Origin: Neopestalotiopsis rosae
Lineage: Eukaryota; Ascomycota; Sordariomycetes; Amphisphaeriales; Sporocadaceae
NCBI GenBank assembly: GCA_023078685.1
Contig: JALGAS010000004.1
Span: 3,472,001-3,536,000 of the forward strand
DNA length: 64,000 nt
Direction of reading: 5' to 3'
Shown: piece by piece, positions 11,911 to 23,600 of the stretch
Layout: every line of letters begins with the position of its first letter
How positions within the stretch are numbered: position 1 is the first letter of the stretch
Notes under the pieces: model-generated
What the model was told of the DNA's origin: nothing
The model's database searches: none
What the model saw: only the letters and a program-made list of their open reading frames with translations
Translations under genes and position numbers: made by a program

Positions 11911-12444
11911 ATGACCACCGACAGCAACATTCAATTCCGCATCGCCACGCTGGAAGATGCGCCACGACTCCAGCAGCTAATTCAGACTGCCTTCCGCGCA
12001 GAGGACTCCAGGCCCCAGTGGACGGCGGACATGGCCCTCGGCGCAAGCTTCACGGTCAACATCGACAACGTCATCAAGCAGATCAGCAAGCCCGACGGCG
12101 AGATCCTGGTCGCCGTCGACGGCGGTGCCATTGTCGCCTCCATCGAAGTCACCCAGCGCGGCAACTTTGGCCGCATGTCCATGATTGCCGTGGAAGGGCG
12201 CTTCCAGCAGGCCGGGCTCGGGCGGCGCGTGCTCGCCCGCGCCGAGGACTATTGCCGCCAGACTTGGGGCGTGGACAAGTTCAGTCTCGATGCGCTCAAC
12301 ACGCGGGAACGACTGATTGAGTGGTATGAGCGACAGGGCTACCGCAAGACGGGCGAAGTGACGCCGTTCCCGGTCCGTGAGATTGCTGGCAAGCCGTTGG
12401 GCGACGACTTGGGCTTCGTCCAGATGGAAAAGATCCCTGCTTAA
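11911..12444 (+). CDS. GNAT-family N-acetyltransferase
   Basis: Intronless, 177 residues. It transfers an acetyl group from acetyl-CoA to an amine; the acceptor is unknown. The GNAT core is visible: β-strands ILVAVDGGAIVASIEVTQ and MSMIAVEGRFQ, the acetyl-CoA pyrophosphate-binding loop QQAGLGRRVL (motif A Q-x-x-G-x-G/A), and the C-terminal motif B region LNTRERLIEWYERQGYRKTGE. The N-terminus FRIATLEDAPRLQQLIQTAFR is the usual β1-α1. Length is normal for a single-domain enzyme. Its neighbours do not point to a pathway. Confidence 0.9.
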   Translation: MTTDSNIQFRIATLEDAPRLQQLIQTAFRAEDSRPQWTADMALGASFTVNIDNVIKQISKPDGEILVAVDGGAIVASIEVTQRGNFGRMSMIAVEGRFQQAGLGRRVLARAEDYCRQTWGVDKFSLDALNTRERLIEWYERQGYRKTGEVTPFPVREIAGKPLGDDLGFVQMEKIPA

Positions 12445-12810
12445 GCTGCAGTGTCTGTAGTAATTTCGAGTGAGGGTGGATGGAATATCTCGTTTGTGTC
12501 GCATGGCTTCTCCTTGGTATCGCTAATCCTTACGCTTTTTGCAAGCAAGTTACGCGTGCGAAAGATAGATATCAAGCGAGTCGTACAATGTTAAGCATTT
12601 CAATATGAATTAACACAAACCATAAACTCATTCAACTATATTACTATTCGTATTCTACCAAAATACTTGTGGATTAATACGTGATATATACTGAGTCCTA
12701 CTGAAAATGTTGGACTATACACAAATTTGCATCAAAATTTTCACCATATTGCTAGGGCTATAAGATTTGTTGCATGCTGCAATCATATATCGCTTCAATT
12801 GATTGGTGAT
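12445..12810. other. Intergenic between convergent genes, AT-rich
   Basis: 3' regions of the GNAT gene and the NmrA-like gene. No gene is seen. Confidence 0.5.
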
Positions 12811-13725
12811 TCATATGGCACCTAGTGAAGTCAAAGCACCCCTGACCACTTCGTCCAGTGTCTTCTTAGGCAAACGCAACTGTTCGTTCATTACCTTTCC
12901 TTCCTCTTCTAGGTGGCCACCATGTCGACCCGTAACAAATCCAGTCTCAATAAGCGCAAATGTAGCCAGATCGCTGCCACCCTCAACCTCGCGCTGCTTC
13001 TCGCTGATCAACGCGTGACTGTCAATGGTTTCGGTCGCATACTTGACGCCCTGGATCCTCTCAATCGCTTCCAAAAGCTGCTTCTGGGAGATGGCAAAGT
13101 CACTCAAATAGACATTGGTGTTCTTGGTCTCCTCCGGTCGCTTGAGTGCTTCGATCAACCCAGCTGCTGTATTCTCTTCAGTCGTGCAAGAAAAGAGCCC
13201 CTCGCCGTTGTCCCAAAAGACGAACTTGCGCTCTGCTACGTGCATGCCGAGGAAGTCGTGCGCCATGCTCCATTTGATCCACATGCCGCACGAGATGGCC
13301 ATCCATTCAATGACGCCCTCGGCGGCTCGCGCACGGAGGTACTCTTGCACTTTTCCCTTGGCCCTGAAGACGGCATTGAGCTCTTGCGCCTCGGGTCGCA
13401 TGTTGTTCAGACCGTACTCGCTGGGCACATAGCGCTTCACGCCAGCAGAGATGGCGGCATCGATCATGCGGAATTGGTCCATGACTGAGAGGGACGTCAT
13501 GCAGTTGAGGATAACGTCCTGACCCTTGAAGGCTTGGATGAGTTCCTCTGTTGGGTACGAGTCGGCAATGCTGATGATTTTATGCTTCTCCGGCAATTTG
13601 GCCGTGGAAGATGCTCGCTGCAACAGTGTCAAGGTGAAGCTGCCGTCTTTTGCCAAAGCTTCGAGGACGACGCTGCCAATTGAACCTGTCGCTCCAATGA
13701 GGAGGATATTCCTGAATGCAGACAT
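12811..13725 (-). CDS. NmrA-like / isoflavone-reductase-like NAD(P)-binding protein
   Basis: Intronless, 304 residues, atypical short-chain dehydrogenase of the NmrA/PCBER group. The N-terminal GATGSIGSVVLEALAK (residues ~10-25) is the dinucleotide-binding loop, and DVILNCMTSLS plus AGVKRYVPSEYG are the conserved strand 4 and strand 5 blocks. These proteins either reduce aromatic substrates or sense NADP and act as redox-dependent regulators. Which applies here cannot be told, since the YxxxK-type catalytic pair of classical SDRs is not expected in this group. No signal peptide; likely cytosolic. The flanking genes give no pathway context. Confidence 0.87.
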   Translation of the reverse strand: MSAFRNILLIGATGSIGSVVLEALAKDGSFTLTLLQRASSTAKLPEKHKIISIADSYPTEELIQAFKGQDVILNCMTSLSVMDQFRMIDAAISAGVKRYVPSEYGLNNMRPEAQELNAVFRAKGKVQEYLRARAAEGVIEWMAISCGMWIKWSMAHDFLGMHVAERKFVFWDNGEGLFSCTTEENTAAGLIEALKRPEETKNTNVYLSDFAISQKQLLEAIERIQGVKYATETIDSHALISEKQREVEGGSDLATFALIETGFVTGRHGGHLEEEGKVMNEQLRLPKKTLDEVVRGALTSLGAI

Positions 13726-14813
13726 GGCTGAGGGTATTGATTATTAATGGTAATTGTTACTGAGCTAGATGGGAACGAAAAATGCCGGACTGATGGCCGA
13801 ATAATGAATTCTGCTCATGCCTGACTCCATCTACTTATACTGTCAGGTTCGCCTGCAGTATTTCGAAAGACTACATGTTGGATCCTTACTCAGCACTCTG
13901 CTGCAATACTGCTTCTATAGCATGCATGTCGAATTGATTCAATTGGCATATTGCGTCTGCTGACGTATGATGTCTCTATCTGTGCTGTATAATATCACTG
14001 CAGTGATGCTGTTTGTCAGCCTTCTAAACGCCGAAATGATTTGTGGTGCAGGGGTTCGGTAGCCGAGGATTAGTGAACAATAATAGAGCTCCTGCATGGT
14101 CGCGCCTCTGTACTCCAAGACGTTGCACGTGAAATGACACCAGTTACTCATCGCAATGAGTAATAAAATTGGAAGATGTCTTAATGAATAAATCAAAAGG
14201 CCTAGAAAATACCTCGAAAACTAATATGGAGGAGAGACAGGTGGTACTGAATGCTTCCTGTCGCAAGGTCAACACTCAACCTGAAAGAGCCAGGCTCGTA
14301 AAACTCGGGTTGTGGCACTCCCACAACCTGAACCCCACACGCCACACCCGCTTGCATTTACACTCAAGGGTTCCGACGCTTGCGCACTCGACGCTGTCCT
14401 GGAGCAAGAAAGCACGGTTCAATCGACTATACACTGCACAACGTCGAGGCGACCTAAGCGAGCACTAGAAGGTACCTGAAACAAATGAACCGTCATATCA
14501 TCCTCGATTTGACTATGTTTCAAGGCAAAAATCAAATGGGTAGTAGACCATAAGTTCTAGTATTTAGTGCGTCGCGCGACTCTGAACATCCAATAAAGTC
14601 GATCATAGGCCATGCGTATCTTGCATGAATCCAGGATGGCGATCCTATCCAGATATTTGGGACCAATCAAGGTAGTATATATTCACTGGACGTGCATACG
14701 ACTAGAAGCTTCACCAAGACCAGAGTAAAAAGACGTAGTCATGTCATCGTATTCAGTGACGGCAGACAGGCGCATAAAGGCAATTTTGATCTGACATGCC
14801 ATGCGATCTTCAC
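13726..14813. other. Intergenic, no gene seen
   Basis: Promoter of the NmrA-like gene at the left and the 3' region of the membrane-anchored unknown at the right. No coding or repeat signal was recognised. Confidence 0.5.
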
Positions 14814-16371
14814 TCAACCCAGCTTGACATCCTTCCAGGTATCTAGACACGACTGCATGACGGCAAATGTACTGTTTTCATAGTCCACGACCGTTTTTAG
14901 TAAGATGGTCGAAAAAGCAAACAACTTGATGTTCTCCGCGCTCTGTTTCAATTCATCCAAGTCGTTTAGTCTGATGCCATTATTTCTCGACCATTCTTCC
15001 CAGCGGCGCAACATGCCATCAAGCGCATGTACCAGATCAGGATCCTGGACTATCTGGAAGAGAATGAATGCCGACATCTCTTCTAATGATAATTCGGTGT
15101 TTAGTTGTCGATTCAAGTACTCTAGCGTGTGCGGTGAAATCGTTTCTATATCCCATGTCTTGCTTTGCAAGGCTTGTACAGTATGGGCATGCTGAAGCTC
15201 CCGTCGCTCTTGCTCCACTATTTTCGGTCAGCAACATGCGTTCAAGAGGAGATTATCATATCCTACTTTGTCTTAGACGTTCGTTGCGATCAATGGTAGA
15301 ATCCACCTTCTGTTGCGGGATCTTCACATCCGGGCTCGCATTCGCATCGGCCACGATACCCAAGAGACCTAGTACACCAGACTGGAACACGCACGAGTGT
15401 GCGAGGTTGCGCATGGCTTCCGGAATCCTGTAGGATGTGTATCGACTCAAGCTAGCAGCATATGCCACGAACATGGTCGGAAGCCACGAGCCTGCCACGC
15501 GGCCACGGTGTGTGAGCAGGTGTCGCTGGTTGTATACGGATGGGATGATGGATATTTGGCCGTCGCTCGCTATGTTGAAACGTATGACCTCTTCACTTAT
15601 GCCGACTCCACTCGAGGTATCACTTCCATATTTCTCTGCTTCATCCGTAGATCTTGAAGCAGTCTTTGCTTTGGGTTGTTCATCTAGACCGGCACTCGAA
15701 AGACTGACCCAAGCCGGCGCCAGCAGAGAGTCGCTGCGCGTCACTAGGCCTTCTTGCCATTTCAGGTCAAGCGAAAGTTTCCCATCCAAATTCGAACCGT
15801 CCAAAGCTGCGATGGTGAGAATAGGCGCGCCCTCCCCTGTTGTGAGGAGTACCGTTTCCTTGGGCGTCCAGATTCCTGTGGCCTGTAAGGCACGCCAGCC
15901 AGGCGAGTACACAATGGCCCCGAGATCGAGTAGATATAGAATAAGATCTTCAAAGGACACCTCAACTTGAAGTTGTCGCAGCTGATGAACAGATTTGAGT
16001 CGTTGCGACACGTTTCCCGTGCGGAGGTGACGCCACGTCAAGTTGCCCCAAGAACCCCCTGATAGCTGAGGTTTGTTGGAAAACTTCCAGTAGTCAGATT
16101 CGTGGCGTGGAAGGGGTAGAACTCGCGAGGTGGACAGTCGGACTTCAACCTCGCCGCCGAAATAATCGTTGCTCAGCTCCACGTCTTGTTCTTCCCCTTT
16201 GGTGGCGGCTAGCCGGCTTCTGACGGCAAAGTATACTCGGGTAGTTCGGAGCACATTGTAAAGTATTGGTAGTACACCCAAGACCGCCAGTGGTACGCCG
16301 ATATAGGTAATAATATTGTCGGCATCGGCCGTTGAGTCGCCAGGATCTCTCATTTCCACTACGTATGGCAT
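14814..16371 (-). CDS. Membrane-anchored fungal protein of unknown function
   Basis: Exons complement(14814..15217, 15267..16371) give 502 residues; the 49-nt intron (GTAGGA...AATAG) completes an ATG codon. The N-terminus MPYVVEMRDPGDSTADADN is followed by one hydrophobic helix (ITYIGVPLAVLGVLPILYNVL, residues ~21-41). The rest is largely soluble, with a Trp-rich middle region, a variable Ser/Glu patch at ~255-275, and a helical C-terminal part with coiled-coil character (RNERLRQMEQERRELQHAH). I recognise this as a recurrent hypothetical family of filamentous ascomycetes, with the same DPGDSTADADN start followed by a membrane helix, but no activity is known to me. One N-terminal anchor with a cytosolic body is the likely topology. 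Confidence 0.75.
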
Positions 16372-16885
16372 TCCACATGCAGATGGCAGATACAGAGACC
16401 GGGAATAGGGGATAAACTGGGCTTATGAACTCCACGGCCTGAGGATAACATCATGGACGTATTCTCATTTTCATACCAAGAGCGACACAGTGTGTTACGT
16501 AGGCCACCAGAATCAAGTACCTAAAATAGCAGAATTGGGGTCAGCCAGAGTAATTGGCTACTTGGGGTCCAGTTCCCTTGTGCTCAGCTTGGAGGCTTGG
16601 ATTTTGTGTATCATTCGGTACATGTTGCTTCGCCATCAGTGCAACAACAGGAGTTACAGTGCGAGTTTCAGACACCGAACTGGGTGTCTTACTCAAGAGC
16701 GAATTTCTTGCTTCCGCCGCGTTATGTTCAATCTACAACTAAAAGCGTGTATTGTTAAATCCATAGGGTATTCAGTGGCGTGACGGTCTTCTACCATTTC
16801 AATGCAGAATTACGCATGCATATTCAGGGACTGAATTTCGCAAATTACTATCAATGGATCCATATCCGAAGGATATAAAAATGTT
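16372..16885. other. Intergenic, no gene seen
   Basis: Promoter side of the membrane-anchored gene and the 3' end of the disrupted P450. No other feature is seen. Confidence 0.5.
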
Positions 16886-18210
16886 CTAATCTATTAAAAC
16901 TTTGGTACCCTCGGCACTCGAAAGAGTGATTGTAAGATTTTGTTTTTCTGCGCCGACTGGCTCATTTGGCTCGCTCGGTGGAAGCCGAATATTTGGATAT
17001 CTTTGCAATATCCTAATGGCTGCTACGCTGGCTTCTTGCAAGGCGTAATCCTCTGAACGGATCGCATTAGTTTGAAGATGAATACGAGAGACAGTGACCA
17101 CTTACTGCCGAGGCATAGTCTTGGACCGCCATGAAAGTCCACATAGCCAGCACCAAGGCCAACCTTTTTGATGAGTTCACCGCTCTCCCATCTCTCTGGT
17201 CTGTACTGTCGAGCATCTTCCCCGTATAGGTCCTCTCTACGATGCATATGGTACAACGACCAGCCGATGCCGTTACCCTTTCGCAGCAAGAGGGGTGCGG
17301 AGCCGTCGGGTCCTCCGCCACGAGGGAGCACAGTCGTCTTGTTGGCAAAGCGCACATTGACTGGAAGCTGGGGATACAACCGCAGAGCTGGAAAGAGTCA
17401 GCAATCACCACCGAGGTACATTGCAATTCCACCTACTTTCACTGAAACAACATCTCAAAAACGTCATTTGATGAATATGCGTTCTTGTGATCTCTGTTGT
17501 TCCGCGGGGAATGTTCTCGGCAATTTCCCTCTTCAAGCGATCAATAAGATGAGGGTTCCGAACAAGATGGAAGAAGGTCCAGCTCAGCATGCACGCTGTC
17601 GTATCGCGTCCAGCTATGAGCACGTGGAGTAACTGGTCCCGGACAATGGCACGATCTCGCGTGTCGAGCCACAAATCAATGATGAAAGAGTACTTCTCTC
17701 GCGCAGCTTCCTCGCCATGTTCTTCGCAATAATCAATGGCTCTGTTGGCAAAATAAGATGCCCACTCCTGAACCACACGGCAAGCCTTTCGAAACTTTCT
17801 AGAGGTATACAGGGGGGCCAAATCGGCAAGCCTGAGTTTAATGGCTGAAATCAGACTGGCATAGTCGAAATTGTCACGCAATGAGTCACCGTCCGCTTTC
17901 GAAAGAGTGCTGTGCGATTCCCCAAAAAGCAAATCAGTCGTCGTTCCAAGGGTGAACTCAAAGAATTGAGGCTGTAGATCCACAATGCCGTCGGGTTGCA
18001 GGCTCGCTTCTTTGGCAATGGCATTTATTAGCTCATCAGCGTGGGGAGTCAGGGCAGCGATACCGCGCTCTCGAATACGCGCAAATTGTCGACGGAGCAG
18101 CTCCCTTGAATGCTTCCATGCGTGGCCGTCCTGTGTAAAGATGCCCTCCCCCAACAGCGGTAGCAAGCCTATGCGACGAGCCCCTAAACCAAAGTCGTCG
18201 AAATTGGTGT

Positions 18211-18289
18211 TGTTACCTGGTCACAGACAAGTGGAGAACAATCCAACATCATTAGTGTACCACGTTCGTTCAATGGCAACAGTTCTTCA
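18211..18289 (+). repeat. Left 79-bp terminal direct repeat of the TRIM-like element
   Basis: Starts TGTTACCTGG and ends CAGTTCTTCA, identical to the copy at 18619-18697. It is preceded by the target-site copy GTGT. Confidence 0.9.
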
Positions 18290-18618
18290 TGGCGATAAGA
18301 GTGGGGCATGACCAAAGCCAGCCGCCGTTCCCTAAGCCGCACGTTCGAGCACAGCTCACGTCGCACGAAAAGACTTTTCAAGAAAAAATCCAACAGACCG
18401 AAGACGCCACAATCACACACAGAACGGTACCATCATCCCGGTGCGAGTCGCACGAATCACTCAAGGACAGCATGGATTAGAGGATTGGCAGTGGGCAGCA
18501 TGAGCTGAGGGGGGAAACTCTGGGGTTGTGGATTGGTGGTAGCATGGTTGAGGTAGTGGAGGAGTTACAGTGCATCGAGCCCTCGGATCGTCTCGGGCTG
18601 GGAGTGAGGATGGCCGAG

Positions 18619-18697
18619 TGTTACCTGGTCACAGACAAGTGGAGAACAATCCAACATCATTAGTGTACCACGTTCGTTCAATGGCAACAGTTCTTCA
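18619..18697 (+). repeat. Right 79-bp terminal direct repeat of the TRIM-like element
   Basis: Identical base for base to 18211-18289 and followed by the second GTGT target copy at 18698-18701. Confidence 0.9.
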
Positions 18698-19161
18698 GTG
18701 TCCAGAATTGCATTCAAGTTGACAGGATCAGTGAGAATGTAGCCTTCGCCGAGGAGCGTCACACGAATGGTGCCGGCCGCGGTAACATAGGGGGTCTGGA
18801 ACTCCAAAAGCTGCTTCTTTGGCAGTGCATCGTACTGCTTTTTAAGGATGTCGAGAGCAAAAGGCCATATGTACGGAACTTTTTTCATGCACGGCTGGCA
18901 GCCATATTTTGCTGCAATCGCGTCGGCTTCCTATTCAGCTAGTTAGTGACCTTGAGCAAAGTAATCAGTGGGAGACTAGGTATTGGTTCGTACCTGTGCT
19001 TCTTTTCGTCGCGAGCTCCATTGCCACAACAGTACGGCAATGATCAAGGTCGTGGCCAGAACTCTCAGCAGTGGTGGCTCTCGAAGGTCCGCTGAAATAA
19101 GTTTACCAGCGGGCTCGGCCGTGGAGTAGCGGGCGTTAGTGAGCGGAGACGGCGACTCCAT

Positions 19162-20639
19162 ATTCTCTGGTTAGTGGACTTGTAAAAAGGCGCTGATGGC
19201 ATCGGAACCAAGACGGAGTTCACCTTGTTGAGGGCACGTTTTTGGGAGACGGTAGGAAGACCAATGTGATGGCAGGAAGTCAGAAACCTAATTGAGGGTT
19301 GATATTCCGAAATTATTTGTGCAGGGTCACACCGCAATCGATTGAATGTTTGCTGCCATATTGTGGCAGGCACGGCTCTGCAAATCGTTGGTTGCATTGT
19401 GCGGGCAAGTACCCCAAGCTCGATACTTCCATTACAGTATGTCAGGCACGGGTATTGCAGGGCACTGCTTGTAGGTATCTGGCAGGTTCATTGGTGCAAA
19501 CTGGCTGTGAGCTCCAGGCACTCCCGTCGCTAGTATACCGCAAGGTACAAGGAGTAATCACTAACATGACGCCCATAACTGGCAAAAGGTCACTGGCAAA
19601 AAGTCCCTGGCTGCGTCGCATTCCCTGCCTATTACAGAACTTGAGCACACTCGATGTCGTCGCAATCACAAAGACGCATGGAAAACCACACTGTGCGCAA
19701 GAATCCCGAGGTCTTTGTCTTGGCCGAGAAACAAGGATCCAGGTCGTCCGCCCAGCTTCGCAATCCGGTGGGATATTCGAGTCGGGGTCGTGATTCGCAC
19801 TTGATCGATTGGCCCCCAAATATCGTTTGATCGCACCACACCACACTCAGCCTCAGAGGGCCCTGCTCTGAACGGCATGTCAAAAGAATGACTGCCGCCA
19901 AACGTGCAAGGCTGAAGACGGCTTGGACAGCAAAGGACGGGATCGTCGGGAGGCCTACGATCAGGGCATATCCTTCACGCACCAACTACCACACCATGCT
20001 GTACTGGTTGGCTGGGCATGCTTCCAATAGGCCAGTTTTCAGCACTTTGGCGCCTGGTTGTGCACCCGTCATCTCCCATCCCAGACGATGCGTCTTACCT
20101 TGCCTACCTCTTGCCAGGTCGTGCGCACTGATGGAACCTCAACATAGGCCATTTCATCCAATACCCCGCTTTCGATATAACTCTTGGAGAGTGGCTGAGA
20201 TGGATGGTCGACGATTCAGGTTTCGTGCAGCAACACCTGCTGTCGTGATACTCGTCAGCAGCATGTAATTGGCAATCGCCCGTGCCACACATAATATACA
20301 AGCCAATCATACAGCAACAGTCGTGAGTTCAGTACCACTTTGACATGGATTCTTCCGCGGTATCCTTATTCGGAGTGCAACAGCACGCTGAATCGACCAC
20401 TTTCCACGACTCTGCTGACTAGAACATTTGCACAAGACGGTCTCAAATGTCAGGAATGGTGGTATTGTGTAATGATGAAGGGAAGTTTGATCACTGAAAA
20501 CGAAGCCCTTCAGAGGGAAGGCAGGCCAATACTCGCAACTTCGCGCCCAAATGTCAATTGACATCTAAATCAGATGAAGTCTTCAATTCAGCTTTCTCGC
20601 TGGGTGTGAGCGAGCCTGAGAGTGGCCCATTTGGAAACC
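19162..20639. other. Intergenic, no gene seen
   Basis: Holds the promoters of the divergent P450 and NLR genes. Several open frames of 60-160 codons overlap on both strands but none has a recognisable motif or a conserved start context. Confidence 0.5.
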
Positions 20640-23600
20640 ATGGATACCGGGGGAAACTGGCCAACATCGCCAGCCGAAACTCTCATCGGCAATGATGAAG
20701 CCCGAGTCTCCCCGTCCAGCCTTGGCCCTAGGTTGTATGGGACCTTTGGAACCGCTGTCCTGGAAAGACAAATAACACATCTCGTGGACCTTTTGTCCAG
20801 ACTGACCTTGGCAGTGGGAGTACCCGATCAAGAGCTGGCTGAATTGCTGCATCATCTCAATCATAACTTGCAGCCCGTGAGCGACGCACTCAGTACAAGT
20901 GCAGCTGAGCAAGCACTCGAGCCGCATTCGGATACCATTCAAGACCAACTATGGGACGATGTGAAAATCGTTTGTGAGCGATGCTGCGAAGACACTCTCT
21001 CCCCTCTGGCCGATAGGCTTGAGCAGAGGGCTAGTGATCACCGGCAGCACCGATACACATCGACGTACGAAGCGCCAACGTATGAGTCAACCCTTCGAGC
21101 ACTCCACTATCAGACAGCAGTCCTTCAGATTTTACACAAGGCGATCCATCTTGGATCCGAAAGGAATAAGGCAAGAAGAGGGAGTATACCCCAGGTCGTC
21201 TACAACATTGCTTCGACCATCATCCCATTGACGAAAAAGCTTTTGTCTGAATTGGAGAAAGCCGAGCCGTAAGTTTTTGAACGTCGATACTACACTTTGC
21301 CAATCATTTCCAGCGCACGTTTTGATTCTGACCGCAAGCTAGATTCTATTCTGAGAACCATGACGAGGGCGTCACAGATATGCGAAATGCCCTCACCAAG
21401 GCATTAAGTGTTGCTCAGGGTGTTCCAGTCAAATCAGTAAACATTCATTGGCAGATTCCTCGCCAGTCCAACACTTTGTATACAGGGAGGCAAGAAGAGC
21501 TCCAAACCATCACCCGCGCATTTGCCACACCTGCTCCCACTCATAAGCGATTCGTCGTCCAAGGAATGCCTGGTTCCGGGAAATCTGACCTGGCACTCAA
21601 GTACGCCGAGGAGAATGCCATGTTTTATTGGGGGGTCTTTTGGCTTGATGCCAGTACAAGGAACAATATTACGGAATCATATGCCGAAATAGGAAAGCTC
21701 GGAGGCGTTGAGCCCATAGAAAAGGCTGCCAAAAACTGGTTATCAAATCTCCACGTCTCCTACACCTGGCTTTTGATCGTGGACAATGCAGACGACAGTG
21801 ACATTCCGCTCGAGGAATTATTGCCACCATATGCTCCAGGTCACGCTCAAGGCTCCATTCTAGTCACGACACGCAATCCTGGAAACTTAGAATATGGCAC
21901 TACGGGTCGAATGATTCTCACCGAGATGGAGGGGAGAGACGCAAATGAACTATTGCTGAAGGCAGCAGAAATCCAGAGACCCTGGACTTCCAAACTGGAG
22001 TTGGCAAAAAAGATCTGCCAACATCTTCATTACTTGCCATTAGCGCTTCTTCATGCGGGGCGCGCTATCGCTAAGGGACTATGCGAACTTGCCACGTACA
22101 TCGCGTACTTCAATGACCACGCTCACCGGATCAGGAATCGAAGAAGAAGGCGGGATCGAAGCACATCTCGTGTCAAGCAACGCACCATCGAGGATGACGA
22201 ACACATGTCCATCTTTGGATCCTACGAAATCCTCTATGGATGGCTCGAACGTAAAGCTGCAGCTTCAAGTAACGCCGACCGATTCCAGAATGCACTTCAA
22301 CTATTACAAATAATCGCTTACATGCACTTCCAAAATATTCGTCTCGATGTTCTCATCTCCGCTGCCACAGTACCGTTGCTGGAAGTTGAAGCGCAGCAGA
22401 CGAGGGAAGCCGAAGAGAGTAGGATCATCCAACAAATCGGTCCTCTTCCACAACAGTCCCGGAGATCTCAATTCCAAGATGTCATGATACGAATCCTCAG
22501 GCATTGGCTTTTTACTCCAAAACCAACATTGCCTGAGGTTCTGACGAATCCTGATGGGGATCGCGTCGCAGTTCTCAGCAAGACTGTGGACAATGACCTC
22601 CGTCGAGCTCTAGGTCTCCTGGTCGATCGAGGGCTGCTCAACCGCGGCGAGAACCGCGAAGGGACAAATCGAGACCAACAGCGATATCACATGCATCCAT
22701 TGGTTCATCAGTGGCTTCGAGAACGGCCAGATACCACTGTCTCCGAGGGTGCATTGCAGTGCCAGATTGCTGCCACTGTTCTTTCCAAAGCTGTGAAGCT
22801 TGTAGCCAAGGATCAGGAGGGCGAGATGGCTATGCGACGTGACATGAAACCGCACATAGACAATGTATTACACTATGCCGAAAAGTTACGAGGCCACCTT
22901 GAAGAGAATCGCACACGCAAGCGCATATTTCCTTGGTCTCTGCGATTTGGAAACAGCGAGCCGATGGGTCTTACTTCCGCGAAAGCTGAGGAATATGGTC
23001 GCTTCAGCAGGGTCTATCTCGAATGTGGAGCATTTCTTGATGCAGAAAGGCTTCTGCAAAAAGTATTGACCTTTTTGACTAATCGCCTAGGCGATGACCA
23101 TGCCCTCACTCAGCGTGTGAAAGAAGGACTCGCCGCCGCTCGTTGGAACCAAACCTATTGGAACGACTCGGCAAAACTTTTGCGGCAGGTATACAACTCG
23201 CGGACGAAATTGCTTGGTCCCAAGCACCCGGCAACAATAGATATCACCAACAAATTGGGCTCATCAGTGCTTTCCCAGGGGCGAATTACAGAATCGCTGA
23301 GCCTACACAACGCTGCAAAGAGTGCGCTTATTGAAATATATGGTGATAAGCACCCCGAGGTTTTCAAGGTACGCAAAAGTCTTTGAGGGCTAAATTTATT
23401 GTTACACACTAATTCGGACTAGACAACAGGTCTACTTGGGAGGTGCTACTTCTATCGCATGAATTGGCCACTCTCAGTTGAATTGCATCGCGAGGCGTCC
23501 AAGAATCTACGGGAGCTTTGGGAACAGGAAAGTTTGGGCGATTTGACAGAGCTTGATGTCCTACACAGTGAGGAAGACCTAGCCTCTGGGTTGAGTCGGC

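Larger units (their letters stand above)
18211..18697 (+). mobile_element. TRIM-like miniature LTR retrotransposon, 487 bp
   Basis: Two identical 79-bp direct repeats, each beginning TG and ending CA, bracket 329 bp of non-coding sequence. A 4-bp target duplication (GTGT) flanks the element at 18207-18210 and 18698-18701. In the plus orientation the left repeat is followed at once by TGGCGATAAG (primer-binding sites start TGG) and the right repeat is preceded by a purine-rich run (GGGAGTGAGGATGG), which supports this orientation; the tRNA partner was not identified. There is no gag, integrase or transposase, so it must rely on a helper element. Identical repeats with no C-to-T changes indicate recent insertion without RIP. 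Confidence 0.85.
16886..19161 (-). pseudogene. Cytochrome P450 (CYP52/CYP539-like), disrupted by a miniature LTR element
   Basis: Microsomal heme-thiolate monooxygenase resembling fungal alkane/fatty-acid hydroxylases. Segments are complement(16886..17052, 17106..17387, 17437..18206, 18698..18930, 18994..19161). The N-terminal anchor is VLATTLIIAVLLWQW. The I-helix reads LIAGRDTTA, the ExxR motif ETLR is split by an intron, the PERF-type motif is YRPERWES, and the heme loop is FHGGPRLCLGK with the Cys ligand. The five segments total 1620 nt with every splice phase matching (539 codons), but the third and fourth are separated by a 487-bp insertion plus a 4-bp target copy between AILDT and NFDDFGLG. 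Read through, the frame enters the repeat and hits a stop. Splicing from the CAG|GTAACA in one repeat to the same site in the other leaves 83 nt, still out of frame. So the allele is inactive unless a truncated product has a role. Confidence 0.88.

Noticed and set aside
18211..18697. The insertion in the P450 read as a normal intron
   Set aside because: It is bounded by TG...CA with identical terminal repeats and a 4-bp target duplication. No GT-AG pair removes it in frame, and family alignment places AILDT directly next to NFDDFGLG.
19299..20268. Open frames of 120-165 codons in the P450-NLR gap
   Set aside because: Frames on both strands overlap, composition is irregular, and there is no recognisable domain or splice-linked extension.
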